Shown in pieces: positions 16,972-26,162 of a stretch of 64,000 bases of DNA. Position 1 is the first letter of the stretch. Each line of letters opens with the position of its first letter. The notes below the pieces were generated by a model. The model did not search any database. It was not told where the DNA came from and was given only the letters and a program-made list of their open reading frames with translations. Both the position numbers and the translations under genes were made by a program. The stretch is from Lewinellaceae bacterium (GTDB lineage: Bacteria > Bacteroidota > Bacteroidia > Chitinophagales > Saprospiraceae). The stretch is taken from NCBI GenBank assembly GCA_020636005.1, contig JACJYR010000001.1, forward strand, positions 320,001-384,000, in the 5' to 3' direction.

Positions 16972-17943
16972 TCATTTTGCCAGCTCCATGAGCTTGTCCA
17001 GGTTGGGGGTGAGGATGATTTCCGTGCGCCTGTTTTTGGCTTTGTTCGCCTCGGTATCATTGGGCACGATGGGCTGGTGCATACCACGGCCTGCGGCCTC
17101 CATCCGGTTGGGCAACACGCCGTTGAGGGCAAGCAGCTTCACCACCTCGGTGGCACGGCGCACACTGAGATCCCAGTTGTAGTTGACGCTGCCGGCATTG
17201 TCAGTATGGCCTTCCACGGTGATTTCGATATTGGGGTTGTCGTTGAGGGCCTTGGCAAGCTGGGCGAGGGCCGTTTTACCTTTGGCGTCCAATTGGTCGC
17301 TGCCTTTGGCAAAGAGCAGGTTTTGGCTGAGCGAAAGGTAAATCTTGCCGTTTTTTTCGCTCATGCTCAAGTCGGCGGCACTGTATCCAGTGAGGGCATT
17401 GGCGAGGCTGAGGCGGAGGGCGGCCATTTGAGCTTCTTTTTCGGCCAGTGCCTTTTCCAGTTCCGCCACCCGTTGTTCCCTGGCCTGCAGGTCCATCGTT
17501 ATGGTTTCCATGCTGGAAGTCTGAAGGCCGAGGGTCGTTTCCAGCCCCTGCATCTGGCGTTCCCTCGCCAGGAGTTCGTCCGTGCTGCTGGCCAGTTTTT
17601 CTTCAAACGTGGATTTATCGGTAGAATAAGAAGAAAGGAGCTTTGCATTTTCCTTGGAAGCGGTTTCAAAGCGTGCAGATAATTCTTGGTTATAGTCTTT
17701 GATGCGCTTGTTCTCCAGTTGTTCCTGCGACAATGCATCTTTTGCCTGCATAAGCTGGTTTTCTGCGATGCGGAGTTTGCTCTGCAACTCTGCTTTCTCG
17801 CTTTCCGAGGCTTTGAGGTTTTCAAATTGGGCCTTGTAGTGGTCGCGGGCCGTTTGCATGTCGTTGAATTTCTGTTTCGACACGCATCCGCTGCAAAAAA
17901 CGGCCAACACCGCTGTCCCGATCAGTAAGTTCTTGATTTTCAT
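16972..17943 (-). CDS. OmpA-family lipoprotein with coiled coil
   Basis: 323 residues. Lipobox FCSGC (C20) for lipid anchoring. A long coiled coil with heptad pattern spans about 25-190 (glutamate-, lysine- and alanine-rich), followed by an OmpA C-terminal peptidoglycan-binding domain (about 200-315) with VEGHTDNAG, NWDLSVRRA and KNRRTEIIL. It should tether the outer membrane to the cell wall. An earlier in-frame ATG exists at 18090 but overlaps the arsS stop and lacks a signal, so 17943 is chosen. It lies between arsS and the ammonia-lyase on the same strand, though a functional link with either is not evident. Confidence 0.9.
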   Translation of the reverse strand: MKIKNLLIGTAVLAVFCSGCVSKQKFNDMQTARDHYKAQFENLKASESEKAELQSKLRIAENQLMQAKDALSQEQLENKRIKDYNQELSARFETASKENAKLLSSYSTDKSTFEEKLASSTDELLARERQMQGLETTLGLQTSSMETITMDLQAREQRVAELEKALAEKEAQMAALRLSLANALTGYSAADLSMSEKNGKIYLSLSQNLLFAKGSDQLDAKGKTALAQLAKALNDNPNIEITVEGHTDNAGSVNYNWDLSVRRATEVVKLLALNGVLPNRMEAAGRGMHQPIVPNDTEANKAKNRRTEIILTPNLDKLMELAK

Positions 17944-17993
17944 AGGAATATTGATTTTGGTGAAACAGGGCAAAGGTAAGGAATTCATGGTTT

Positions 17994-18031
17994 CTGTGAG
18001 AGAATGAGTGAATGGGAGAATGAGTGAATGA
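17994..18031. repeat. Word-repeat spacer (GAATGAGT units)
   Basis: Tandem GAGAATGAGTGAATG-type units between the OmpA gene and the arsS stop. The same word, inverted (TTCACTCA), appears in the spacer at 33021-33067. Confidence 0.6.
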
Positions 18032-18032
18032 G

Positions 18033-19109
18033 TTACTCTGCAATCGCACCCCCACAGCTTGACCCGGCACCGGCGGTACAGCCATAACAATGCTGGTTGA
18101 GCACGATGGGGCGTTTGTTGAGGGTTTGAAGATCGAAGTCGTCCAGGTGGCGGGATGCAGCGGTAGCCACTTTGAGGTCGAGCATTTGGTTAAAATCGCA
18201 ATCGTAGAGATAGCCGTCCCAACTGACAGAAATCGTATTTCGGCACATCAACCCTTGCACCGTGGCGGGGTTAAAGGCATCCACGAGCGATTGCATGTAC
18301 GCCTCGTAATTGCCAGATTCCAACAAATACTCCAGAAAACGGCTAATGGGGAGGTTGGTGATGGTGAACAGGTTGTTGAAATCAATATCGTAATTCCGTT
18401 TCAGGTGGCGCTTGAATTCCTTTTCCAGCGTGGGTTGCCCCCCTGGCAGAAAAGCGCCGGAAGGGTTGTAAACAAGGTCGAGTTCGAGGCCACTGCCTTC
18501 TTTGCCATAGCCCACTTCGTTGAGCATCCGAAGGGCTTTGATACTGTCGTCGAAGACCCCTTGGCCCCGTTGGGCGTCCGTCCTGATCTTGTTGTAATAA
18601 GGCAGGGAGGATACCACGTTCACCCGGTGATCGGCGAAAAACCGGGGCAGGTCATGGAATTTCTTATTGGAAACAATGACGGTCAGATTGCAGCGGTCAA
18701 TGATTTTTTTGCCGAGTTGGCTCACCTCCCCCACAAACCAACGAAAATGGGCATTCATTTCCGGTGCCCCGCCGGTGATGTCCACCGTATGGATGCCTGG
18801 AGTGGCGGCAATGATTGACAGGCATTGTTCCAGGTGTGCCCTCGACATTTGCTCCTCCTTCCTGTCAGGCCCGGCGTCCACGTGGCAGTGGGCACAGGAC
18901 TGGTTGCAAAGCTTTCCGATGTTGATTTGAAAAATTTCAATGCCGGAAGGCCTGAGCGGCTGGAAGCCCAGGTTCGAGACTTTGTCTTCAAAGGATTGGA
19001 ACTGGGACTCGACCATTTCATGGCCGTTCAATACTTCCAATTGAAAAAAGGTATTAGCGAGTTCGTTGCCCCTGGAGGCGAGTGATTTGCTCCGTTGATG
19101 GATTGACAT
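18033..19109 (-). CDS. arsS: Arsenosugar biosynthesis radical SAM protein ArsS
   Basis: 358 residues. The radical-SAM cluster motif is C68-x3-C72-x2-C75 (CNQSCAHCH), with the SAM-binding ITGGAPEMN block that follows. The C-terminal cysteine-rich tail CYGCTAGAGSSCGGA (C341, C344, C352) is characteristic of ArsS; some members carry selenocysteine in this tail, here it is cysteine. ArsS is thought to form a 5'-deoxyadenosyl dimethylarsinoyl precursor of arsenosugars from dimethylarsinous acid, after methylation by ArsM. No arsM lies in the window. The peroxidase-like partner gene is immediately upstream on the same strand (167 bp). Start ATG at 19109. Confidence 0.93.
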   Translation of the reverse strand: MSIHQRSKSLASRGNELANTFFQLEVLNGHEMVESQFQSFEDKVSNLGFQPLRPSGIEIFQINIGKLCNQSCAHCHVDAGPDRKEEQMSRAHLEQCLSIIAATPGIHTVDITGGAPEMNAHFRWFVGEVSQLGKKIIDRCNLTVIVSNKKFHDLPRFFADHRVNVVSSLPYYNKIRTDAQRGQGVFDDSIKALRMLNEVGYGKEGSGLELDLVYNPSGAFLPGGQPTLEKEFKRHLKRNYDIDFNNLFTITNLPISRFLEYLLESGNYEAYMQSLVDAFNPATVQGLMCRNTISVSWDGYLYDCDFNQMLDLKVATAASRHLDDFDLQTLNKRPIVLNQHCYGCTAGAGSSCGGAIAE

Positions 19110-19127
19110 ATTTTATTGAATGGCGAA

Positions 19128-19256
19128 CAGGGTTAGTCGTTATTTGCGATTTTTGGATGTACGATTTACGATTTTCCGGACACATAATTTTGGACAAATC
19201 CATGCATTATAGTTGCGCATAATCGTAAATCCAAAATCGCACAACGCAAATCAGGT
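19128..19256. repeat. Inverted word repeats (GATTTACGATT) between arsS and partner
   Basis: The words TGGATGTACGATTTACGATT and, inverted, AATCGTAAATCCAAAATCGC occupy the spacer and could fold into a long imperfect hairpin in the transcript. Confidence 0.55.
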
Positions 19257-19276
19257 TTTTTGAAAAACCCTACTCA

Positions 19277-19615
19277 TTACATCGTTAGTTTCTTCACATG
19301 GTTCATCATCTGGACGCTGTACACGAGCGTGGTGCCTGCTTTTATAGCTGCGGCCACGTGTACGGCCTCCATCATCTGCTCCTCGTCAGAGCCTTGCTTC
19401 AGGCATTCGCCGGAATAGGCGTCAATGCAATAGGGGCACTGTATGGCATGTGCCACGGCCAGGGCGATGAGCGCCTTTTCACGGGCAGTGAGCGCACCTT
19501 CCTGCATCACTTCGCCGTACCAGTCGAAGTATTTTTTGCCCATAGATTCCTGGAATTCGGTGATGTTGCCGAATTGTTTCAATTCGTCGGGACTGAAATA
19601 ATGTTCTTTTGTCAT
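19277..19615 (-). CDS. Arsenosugar-associated peroxidase-like (AhpD/CMD family) protein
   Basis: 112 residues of the carboxymuconolactone decarboxylase/AhpD fold. Redox motif CPYC (C60, C63) with H56 four residues before it and the family block AREKALIALAVAHAIQCPYCIDAYS. The sequence start (YFSPDELKQFGNITEF) and adjacency to arsS match the subgroup named arsenosugar biosynthesis-associated peroxidase-like. It probably reduces a thiol or arsenical intermediate in the cytosol; the true substrate is unknown. The ATG lies only 15 bp from the end of repeat B copy 1, so its promoter or 5' UTR probably lies within that element. Confidence 0.9.
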   Translation of the reverse strand: MTKEHYFSPDELKQFGNITEFQESMGKKYFDWYGEVMQEGALTAREKALIALAVAHAIQCPYCIDAYSGECLKQGSDEEQMMEAVHVAAAIKAGTTLVYSVQMMNHVKKLTM

Positions 19616-19630
19616 TGAGTTTATTATTTT

Positions 19631-19783
19631 TCGTTCTTTGACAGATTCTGTGGAGTAAGGAAACCGTTAAAACGGTTTAGCACATAACCGCTTGATTTTC
19701 AGCCCACGACTTAAGTCGTGGGTTGAAAATTGGCTATCACTTTGAGCCGATTTAACGGATGGCCACAAGATTTGTCAATGAAC
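19631..19783. repeat. Repeat family B, copy 1 (MITE-like)
   Basis: A ~150-bp element with imperfect terminal inverted repeats (CGTTCTTTGACAGATTCTGTGG at the left; the right end inverted reads GTTCATTGACAAATCTTGTGG). Inside are AACCGTTAAAACGGTT and the palindrome CCACGACTTAAGTCGTGG. No coding capacity. It directly abuts the start of the minus-strand peroxidase-like gene. Confidence 0.85.
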
Positions 19784-20143
19784 CTTATTTTTTAAAGAAG
19801 AACTCCCTTTGACCAGCTTTACAACGGCAGCATGGCAAGCCATGCGCATTGATACTTCTGGCAAACAGCCGCCCGTTCTTTTCGTTGAGCCAAACGGCGG
19901 CAAAGGAAATCCTATTCTTTGTCCTAAACTGTTCCTGCCTTGACAAAATGGGGGTTTTACTATGTTTGAACCAATTCAAAAATGCAACGGCGTTTGTAGG
20001 GTTAAGGTGCCCGGAACAATTTGAAGCTATCCAAGCACGCTCCGGGAAATCAAGGCTATTTTTGACCATTCCCCAGTCCTGCTTTGTTGCTTCAGAAATC
20101 TTTAAAAGTCAATACGTTTTTCATGGCACAAGGAAGATGGCGG
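19784..20143. other. Spacer without supported gene
   Basis: After repeat B copy 1 comes ~360 bp of ordinary sequence up to the stop of the 20144 gene. A 94-codon minus-strand open frame (19785-20069) has no recognisable features and starts without context, so it is not called. Confidence 0.4.
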
Positions 20144-21655
20144 TCACGACAATTTGGAAAGGATATGGTTCCAGAGTTTTTCATATGGCACGATTTCAAG
20201 TTCGTTGATCAGCCCCCGGTAAAAGAAAGGCCGCTCCACCAGGCGGTCATAGTATTTCTCGCTGTTTGTCAATTCTGCCAATTTATAATTTGCCTTTGAC
20301 AATTGCACAATCAACCGGACGAACTGGACGATGCGGTAATGCTCCGTGGGATCCAATTGCTTGGCCGCATACCCTTTCAGGCGTGAAACTTTTTCATTGG
20401 CTATGACAAAATTGCCTTCGGCCATCAAAAAAAGGAATTGGGCAATGACCAGGTGTACCGTAAAAACCCGCTGTTCCTTAGGATAAAGGAGGGGATCGTT
20501 CAGGAAGCGGCCCACCTTGAAATTCTTCTTTGCCTGCGCCCGAAAGGCATCTGCCTGCTCCTTCCCATATTCAAGAAAGTAATTGAGGTAAACCTCGTAA
20601 ATGTCCCATTTCTCTTTCGTCTCATTGTCCAGTTTCTTGAACTTGGAATTGGATCTGGCCCGGTTGTACACTGCGTATGCGCTGAGCAAGCTATCAGTGT
20701 GAAAGGAAAGAAGCAGATAGTATTCCATGAATAAAAACCACCGTTCGCTGCCTTCCTGAAATAGCTGGAGGCTTTTCTCGACATTGGCCTTGCCGTTTTT
20801 GAAATCCTGCAGGTGCAGGTATGCCGACATTTTTTTCAGGTGAAAAGTAGAGAGTTTGTCCTCCTGCAGGTACTCGGGATTGTCTTCGATATATTGCTCT
20901 GCCTTTTCACACACTTCCAGCATGAGCTGGTAATCGTGCTGCATTTCGTAGCGTACCGTCCAGACAAGCAACATGTTATAGTTGATAATGGGCGATTCGT
21001 ACATTTCAGAAAGGCCCACCAGTGCATCGCAATAAATAGACAATTGTTCCACCAGCGTCTCGATTTCCTGCGCCGGCCGGCTGTATTTCAACAGCACCCG
21101 CTGGAAGAATTCCTCCGAGCGGATTTCTGCTTCCAGGATATTGGAAAACTGTTTGATGTGGGTGTCGTACTCCTCAAATTCAGCTTCACTGCCCGCCTCT
21201 GCCGCATATTGGCGCAGAATCCTGCAACAGTTGACAATCACATCAGCAAATTTGAATTTCAGGGCGGTGGACAGCACGTGCTTGGCCTGGTCAATGGCCG
21301 TTTGGTGTGCGTCGTTGGCAATGAGTATCCTGACAAGGGTCCATTCCTTGTTGCAGGCAAAATAGGCCCGGTCGTAGTTCGAGGTGTTCGGGGCGTTGGT
21401 GTCGAGGAAGAACAGTGTGTTGAGCAGCCTTTTGCGGAAGCGGGATTTCAGTTGGCGGTATTTGTCGTGGGTGGGGCTGCAGTTGTAGAGGAAAGTAGCG
21501 GCGTCCCGGTCGTTCTTGAACTTGCCGGCCATCAGGGCTTCGTAGAATTCGGCAAACTTGCTGTTGGGGCTTTCGAGCGTGGTGTTGTCGAATATTTCAA
21601 TTTTGCGGACCTTCTTTTTGGTCACAATCCGGGAGATTTCAATCAGGTTTTTCAT
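20144..21655 (-). CDS. Helical-repeat protein of unknown function
   Basis: 503 residues with no signal peptide, so cytosolic. Predicted almost entirely alpha-helical, with 30-40-residue spacing of aromatic/acidic helices reminiscent of TPR-like repeats (YDRAYFACNKEWTLVRILI; LSTALKFKFADVIVNCCRIL; MEYYLLLSFHTDSLLSAYAVYNRA). The N-terminus has a basic stretch (IVTKKKVRKIEIFD) and a helical KYRQLKSRFRKRLLNTLFF. I know similar lengths and patterns only as uncharacterised Bacteroidota proteins. Monocistronic, minus strand, ATG at 21655. No catalytic motif is visible. Confidence 0.75.
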   Translation of the reverse strand: MKNLIEISRIVTKKKVRKIEIFDNTTLESPNSKFAEFYEALMAGKFKNDRDAATFLYNCSPTHDKYRQLKSRFRKRLLNTLFFLDTNAPNTSNYDRAYFACNKEWTLVRILIANDAHQTAIDQAKHVLSTALKFKFADVIVNCCRILRQYAAEAGSEAEFEEYDTHIKQFSNILEAEIRSEEFFQRVLLKYSRPAQEIETLVEQLSIYCDALVGLSEMYESPIINYNMLLVWTVRYEMQHDYQLMLEVCEKAEQYIEDNPEYLQEDKLSTFHLKKMSAYLHLQDFKNGKANVEKSLQLFQEGSERWFLFMEYYLLLSFHTDSLLSAYAVYNRARSNSKFKKLDNETKEKWDIYEVYLNYFLEYGKEQADAFRAQAKKNFKVGRFLNDPLLYPKEQRVFTVHLVIAQFLFLMAEGNFVIANEKVSRLKGYAAKQLDPTEHYRIVQFVRLIVQLSKANYKLAELTNSEKYYDRLVERPFFYRGLINELEIVPYEKLWNHILSKLS

Positions 21656-21986
21656 GCCTATTCAAGTTGTTTTATTCCATGATGCTTTCCTTCGGGTTTA
21701 GGAAAAACTGTTGCTGCACGTTGCATTAAAGAACCTTGGTGCGGCCAAGAGCACGTGCCAAAGCATTGTCCGGAGAAAAATGTTTTCGATACGTTGATAG
21801 CCCTTCGGCAGGCTTCAAAATTAGCAAGAATTATTCCTTTTCCTAATTTTTAATGTCACACTCAGGCATGGCCAGCCTTCAATCCAGGCCGGCCCCGGTA
21901 AAAAGTAAAGGCATGGAAAAAAGTAACCATGCCTTCAAAAAAACCACCCAGCAAAAGCTGGGTGGAAAAAAAAATTGTTCTTGCTG
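21656..21986. other. Spacer upstream of helical-repeat gene
   Basis: Contains the amylase terminator and, nearer 21656, the leader of the minus-strand 20144 gene. Nothing else was recognised. Confidence 0.4.
21936..21974 (-). terminator. Terminator of the amylase gene
   Basis: Stem CCACCCAGC / GCTGGGTGG with AAAA loop flanked by A- and T-runs, 13 bp beyond the amylase stop on the minus strand. A second small hairpin (AAGGCATGG / CCATGCCTT) lies at 21908-21935. Confidence 0.78.
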
Positions 21987-24830
21987 TTATTTTAAAACGA
22001 CCAGCTTTTTAGTGAAAACCGCTTGGCCTTTTACCAGGCGCACTGTATAAAGCCCGGCAGGCAACTGGCTCTCCAGTTGAAAATCACGGACACCCGCTGG
22101 CAAAAGCCCATTTGACAACAGCGCCACCGGGCGGCCCTGCATGTCGTGGACAACGAGTTCCACCGCAGCAGCCTCCTCCAAATCCACCCGCACCGTCAGG
22201 GTTCCATCGGACGGGTTCGGGAAAACGCTCCAGTTTCCATCCGCTGACAGTTGCTCCTCCGTACCGGTTGCATAATCGGGCTTCAATATCCTTATATCCG
22301 TATAAAGCCGGTACTCGCCCGGTTGGAAAGCAAGGGCGGCGTTCACGTCCGCCACGTTCAGGCTGTCGCCGGATATGTAATCGTACCACCAGCCGGTGTG
22401 CTGGAACTGAGGGGAGACTGGTTTTTCCACCACATCGAAATTGCCCAGTATGGCCACGTCCATCGTGGGGTGGTTCAGGTGGATGGTCTTGGTGGCCCCG
22501 CCGACATTGAGCTGGTAATCGCTGGTTTGGAAGGCTTCGTAATTGTTGCGCAGGTAGAGCAGCGAGCGCACCGAGTTGTACACGTCCACGCGGTCGGGCG
22601 CTTCGGCATAGTCCCAGCGGATGGGCTTGGGCGTGAGGCGGCAGTTGGGGTCCACGGTGCCGTTCGTACACCAGTTGATGGAATAGTCGTAGCCCAGTTC
22701 GCCGAACTGCCAGAGCATTTTGGGGCCGGGCATGGTGTAGAAAAAGGCGTTGGCCTGCTCGATGCGGTCGAGGGCGGTCGGCAGGTTTTTCACCATATAG
22801 CTGCCGGCGGAATTGCCGTACTCCAGGTTTTTCCACATCAGGCGCTCCTCGTCGTGGCTTTCCATGTAGCTCATGATGAGGGGCTTGTCCCAGCCGCGCT
22901 GTTTGTAGTCCACGCTCCAGCGGAAGTCCCAGTTGCAGGGGCCGGTGGGGTATCCCATAGTGGCCTGGTTGTAGTTGCAGTTGCCGTTGCCCCAAAGCAT
23001 CATGCCGTAGTTGGCCAGTTCCTTTTCCTCGCTGTTGTCGGCAAAGTGTTCCAGGATGACATAGGTGTCGGGGTCGTTGGCCCACATATCGTCGGCATAG
23101 TCCTTCCAGATGGCCACCCGGCTGGCGTCGTACTGCCCCCATGCGCCCACATTTCCGATAGTCAGTTTTTGGGTAAAGCCCTTGGACAGGTCGAAGCGGA
23201 AACCGTCCACCCGGTAGTCGTCCACCCAATGGCGGAGGGTTTGTTTCACATAGTTTTTGGTATAAACGCTTTCGTGGTTAAAATCGAAAAACACGTTGAA
23301 ATCATGTTTGGGATCCACGTTCAGCCAAGGGTTGTCGGCGGCTGGTTTAAAGGAAGCGGCATCCCAATAGAGCATGGCCAGGGGGTTCTTCTCGTGCGTG
23401 TGGTTGAACACTACGTCCAGGATGACGGCGATGCCCCGGGCATGGCAGGCATCCACGAAGGAGCGGAAAGCATCCGGTGTACCGTAGTATTTATCCAAAG
23501 CATAGTGGTAGGTCGGGTTGTAGCCCCAACTGAGGTTGCCGTCGAACTCGTTGACGGGCATGAGTTCGATGGCGTTGATGCCAAGTTGCTCGAAATAGTC
23601 GAGCAGGCTTTCCAGGCCCTGGTAGTCCTGGTACAGGAAGTCACGGAGCAGCAGTTCATACACCACCAGTTTTTCCGGGGCCGGCCGCTGGAAGTTGTCC
23701 ACCTGCCAGTCGTAGGCCGGGGCGCCGGGCTGCATCAGCGAAACGATGCCGGTCGTTTTGCCCGTTGGGTAAGGGTGGATATTAGGGAAATGGCTCTGCG
23801 GTATCCAGTTGTCGTTGGACGGGTCGAGGATCAGGTCGCTGTAAGGGTCGCCGATGCGGATGGTGCCGTCCACCACATATTGAAAGGCGTATTGCTGGCC
23901 AGGAGTGAGGCCGCCGATTTGCAGCCACCACGTTTCGCCATCGGGCGTTTGTTTAAACTGAAAATCGGTATCAAAGGCCCAGTCGTTGAAGTCGCCGATG
24001 AGGAAGGCGTTCTCTTTGTCCGGCGCCACAAAGGCAAAGAGCACTTCCGTATCGCTCAGGTAGTTGATGCCGGGCTTGGCGCCGGCCGGCAGGGCGGCAG
24101 TCGCATTGGAAAGTGGCACCGTATAAGTAAAGGAGGCGGTCTTGGTCTCTACCCCATTGTTGGCGGTGAACTCCACTATGTGGGTGCCGCCTTGCGTCAC
24201 TTCCAGGTCGTATTGCAGGGAGGTGCCGGTGGTCGAGAAAACGAGGTTGCCATTGTCGAAAAGGGAAAGGTCGCTGGGCTCGTTAGCGGCGGCCTGCACA
24301 TTAATGATTTGGCCCAGTTCGGCTAAAATACTATTGGCGCCCGGATTCAGCAGACCCACTGTAAAGTCGGCATTGTCAGGATATACGTCGTAGAAAATAT
24401 CGGTGTTGCCCACGTCTTTACCTTCCATTGTGCCGTTGGCATTCCTAAAAACGAAGGCCATTTGCTGGATGACCTCTGTCATGCTGGTCACGCCATAGTA
24501 TTCCTTGATGCTTGGGTCGATAACGTAGCTGTACACATCTGGTTGCCCCGGTACGGGCTCCATTTTCCAGTTGGCGTTGGCCACGCCCCACGATGTGACA
24601 ACGTGTTGCCAGATGCTGCTGGGCGTGCTAAGGGATGTTACCACGCCCGTATGGACATAGACATCGCAGTTGCAGCCTGCCAGGCCACCCGAACCCTGGG
24701 TCGCATTAAAGTAGATGGTGACAGGCTGGCTGGCCGTCGGGAAGGCCGGATCGGCCCATATCACCTGGGCAGTCATAAACTGATGGAAAACTAAAGTAAG
24801 CAGGAGTAAGGGAAGTATGGCTCGTTTCAT
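21987..24830 (-). CDS. Secreted GH13 alpha-amylase-family enzyme with T9SS sorting domain
   Basis: 947 residues. Signal peptide (MKRAILPLLLL ... FMTAQ), N-terminal starch-binding/E-set domain (about 20-130), Ig-like domain (about 170-250), CBM48-like domain (about 270-350: FLIGDFNDWAF), then the GH13 barrel. Conserved regions: DVVFNH (~470), GFRFD with nucleophile Asp (~544), VILEH with acid/base Glu (~591), and SHDEE with the stabilising Asp (~661). The last ~80 residues form a T9SS sorting domain (VFPNPSDGTLTV ... KKLVVLK). It should degrade alpha-glucans outside the cell. Bond specificity cannot be told. No sus-type receptor genes are adjacent. ATG at 24830 rather than an in-frame ATG 14 codons upstream. 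Confidence 0.92.
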   Translation of the reverse strand: MKRAILPLLLLTLVFHQFMTAQVIWADPAFPTASQPVTIYFNATQGSGGLAGCNCDVYVHTGVVTSLSTPSSIWQHVVTSWGVANANWKMEPVPGQPDVYSYVIDPSIKEYYGVTSMTEVIQQMAFVFRNANGTMEGKDVGNTDIFYDVYPDNADFTVGLLNPGANSILAELGQIINVQAAANEPSDLSLFDNGNLVFSTTGTSLQYDLEVTQGGTHIVEFTANNGVETKTASFTYTVPLSNATAALPAGAKPGINYLSDTEVLFAFVAPDKENAFLIGDFNDWAFDTDFQFKQTPDGETWWLQIGGLTPGQQYAFQYVVDGTIRIGDPYSDLILDPSNDNWIPQSHFPNIHPYPTGKTTGIVSLMQPGAPAYDWQVDNFQRPAPEKLVVYELLLRDFLYQDYQGLESLLDYFEQLGINAIELMPVNEFDGNLSWGYNPTYHYALDKYYGTPDAFRSFVDACHARGIAVILDVVFNHTHEKNPLAMLYWDAASFKPAADNPWLNVDPKHDFNVFFDFNHESVYTKNYVKQTLRHWVDDYRVDGFRFDLSKGFTQKLTIGNVGAWGQYDASRVAIWKDYADDMWANDPDTYVILEHFADNSEEKELANYGMMLWGNGNCNYNQATMGYPTGPCNWDFRWSVDYKQRGWDKPLIMSYMESHDEERLMWKNLEYGNSAGSYMVKNLPTALDRIEQANAFFYTMPGPKMLWQFGELGYDYSINWCTNGTVDPNCRLTPKPIRWDYAEAPDRVDVYNSVRSLLYLRNNYEAFQTSDYQLNVGGATKTIHLNHPTMDVAILGNFDVVEKPVSPQFQHTGWWYDYISGDSLNVADVNAALAFQPGEYRLYTDIRILKPDYATGTEEQLSADGNWSVFPNPSDGTLTVRVDLEEAAAVELVVHDMQGRPVALLSNGLLPAGVRDFQLESQLPAGLYTVRLVKGQAVFTKKLVVLK

Positions 24831-24869
24831 CGAGATGAGATTTTTTCTTTCCGGAATATACCGGCGGGC

Positions 24870-24877
24870 CAAAAGTA
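24870..24877 (-). promoter_or_regulatory. Candidate -7 box of the amylase gene
   Basis: On the minus strand TACTTTTG is an exact TAnnTTTG match 39 bp before the amylase ATG. A T-rich stretch occupies the -33 position. Confidence 0.5.
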
Positions 24878-24954
24878 AAGCAAAGGGCAGTTTTTAAAAA
24901 CCAAACTGGCAGCTTATCAGGATAATGTCATTTGCGTGATCTTTTGAAAAAAAA

Positions 24955-24993
24955 AAGCCCTGCGGGATTGCTACGTTCCGCAGGGCTTTTTTT
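24955..24993 (-). terminator. Strong intrinsic terminator
   Basis: Stem AAGCCCTGCGG / CCGCAGGGCTT with an A-run before and a seven-T run after, 14 bp past the stop of the minus-strand peroxidase gene. Works on paper in both directions. Confidence 0.85.
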
Positions 24994-25007
24994 CGAACAA
25001 TTGCATA

Positions 25008-26162
25008 TCACGACTTAAAAGGATCTGAATAGCGTTTTTGCATCACGCCTTCCTTGTCGGTCAGGGTTTTCAGGAAGGCGACGAGGGCATCTTTTTCCTC
25101 CTGGCTCAGGTTGAGGTTTTTGGGTTGGCCGTTGGCCGACTTCAGGTTTTCGTGCAGGGTGGGGTATTTTTTGATGCCTGTGCTGTAATGCTCCACTACT
25201 TCTTCCAGGGTCTGGAAACGGCCGTCGTGCATGTAGGGGGCGGTGAGCGCCACGTTGCGCAGCATGGGCACTTTGAAGAGGCCTTTTTCTGATTGGTTGT
25301 TGGACAGGCCGCCGACGCCCAGGTCGGAGTACTCCATGTCCAGGCCGTTGTTGGCCACGTTCACCAGGGTGGCAGTAGCCCGGTCGAGGTTGTGGCAGCT
25401 TGCGCAGTTGGCCATGAACAAATCTTTGCCCATGTTTTCCTGGTCGGTGAAGTTGCTGAAAGGCCTTTTGAAATCGCCCTCCCGTTCCCATTGCTTGTCA
25501 AAATCGCTCCTGAAGATGCCGATAGAGTTGACGAAAGCCTGCAGGGCGATCAGGATTTTATCTTCGGGCCGCTGATAGCCGAACTCGTAGGGGAAGGCTT
25601 TTTCAAACAGCACCTGGTAATAGTCGTATTGCATCAGTTTATCGTACAGGGTACTCAGGTCCATGCCCATTTCGATGGGGTTTTTGAGGGTCTGCTCGCT
25701 TTGTTCCATCACGTTGGCGGCCCTTTCATCCCAGAACAGGCGGGAGCCGCCCGCAAAGCCGTAGTAGGCGTTGAAGCTTGGAAATGCGCCGAGGGCCAGG
25801 GTATTGCGCTCAGTCAGCTTGCCTTCAAAACCTTCGCTGAGGGCAACATCATCCGAAAAAGCAGCTTCGGGTTTGTGGCAGGAAGCGCAGGACACGCTTT
25901 CGTTGGCCGATAGTTTTTTATCGAAAAACAACACCCGTCCGAGAGTTGCCTGTTTGTTGTCGGCGAATACGGTACCGCCGCCCAGGTAGGTGGGGATCTG
26001 GAGGGCGTAGTCGTCCACGGTGACCGGCAGGTTGAGAGTTTTAGAGAGGATGGCCATTTCCTCTTCGGTGTAATTCTTGACGGTTTCCTCGGTCTTGTCC
26101 TTGATACAGGAAGAGAAGAGGGCAAAGGCAGCGGTGAGGAGAAGTAGGATTTTGGTTTTCAT
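25008..26162 (-). CDS. Di-heme cytochrome c peroxidase family lipoprotein
   Basis: 384 residues. Lipobox FSSC (C19). Two haem sites: CASCH (C92, C95, H96) and CASCH (C253, C256, H257), with the family blocks LGRVLFFDKKLSANESVSCASCH, RLFWDERA and PMLRNVALTAPYMHDGRFQTLEEVV, matching the CCP/MauG group. It should reduce peroxide, or act as a MauG-like oxidase, in the periplasm or on a lipid anchor. Length is normal. It appears monocistronic, with a strong terminator behind it. Confidence 0.93.
   Translation of the reverse strand: MKTKILLLLTAAFALFSSCIKDKTEETVKNYTEEEMAILSKTLNLPVTVDDYALQIPTYLGGGTVFADNKQATLGRVLFFDKKLSANESVSCASCHKPEAAFSDDVALSEGFEGKLTERNTLALGAFPSFNAYYGFAGGSRLFWDERAANVMEQSEQTLKNPIEMGMDLSTLYDKLMQYDYYQVLFEKAFPYEFGYQRPEDKILIALQAFVNSIGIFRSDFDKQWEREGDFKRPFSNFTDQENMGKDLFMANCASCHNLDRATATLVNVANNGLDMEYSDLGVGGLSNNQSEKGLFKVPMLRNVALTAPYMHDGRFQTLEEVVEHYSTGIKKYPTLHENLKSANGQPKNLNLSQEEKDALVAFLKTLTDKEGVMQKRYSDPFKS

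Noticed and set aside
19785..20069. A 94-codon minus-strand open frame beside repeat B copy 1
   Set aside because: No signal, domain or composition suggesting a protein; not in a plausible operon position.
22251..24326. A 691-codon open frame antisense to the amylase gene
   Set aside because: Val/His/Gly-rich shadow of the GH13 gene, which has all catalytic motifs in the other frame.
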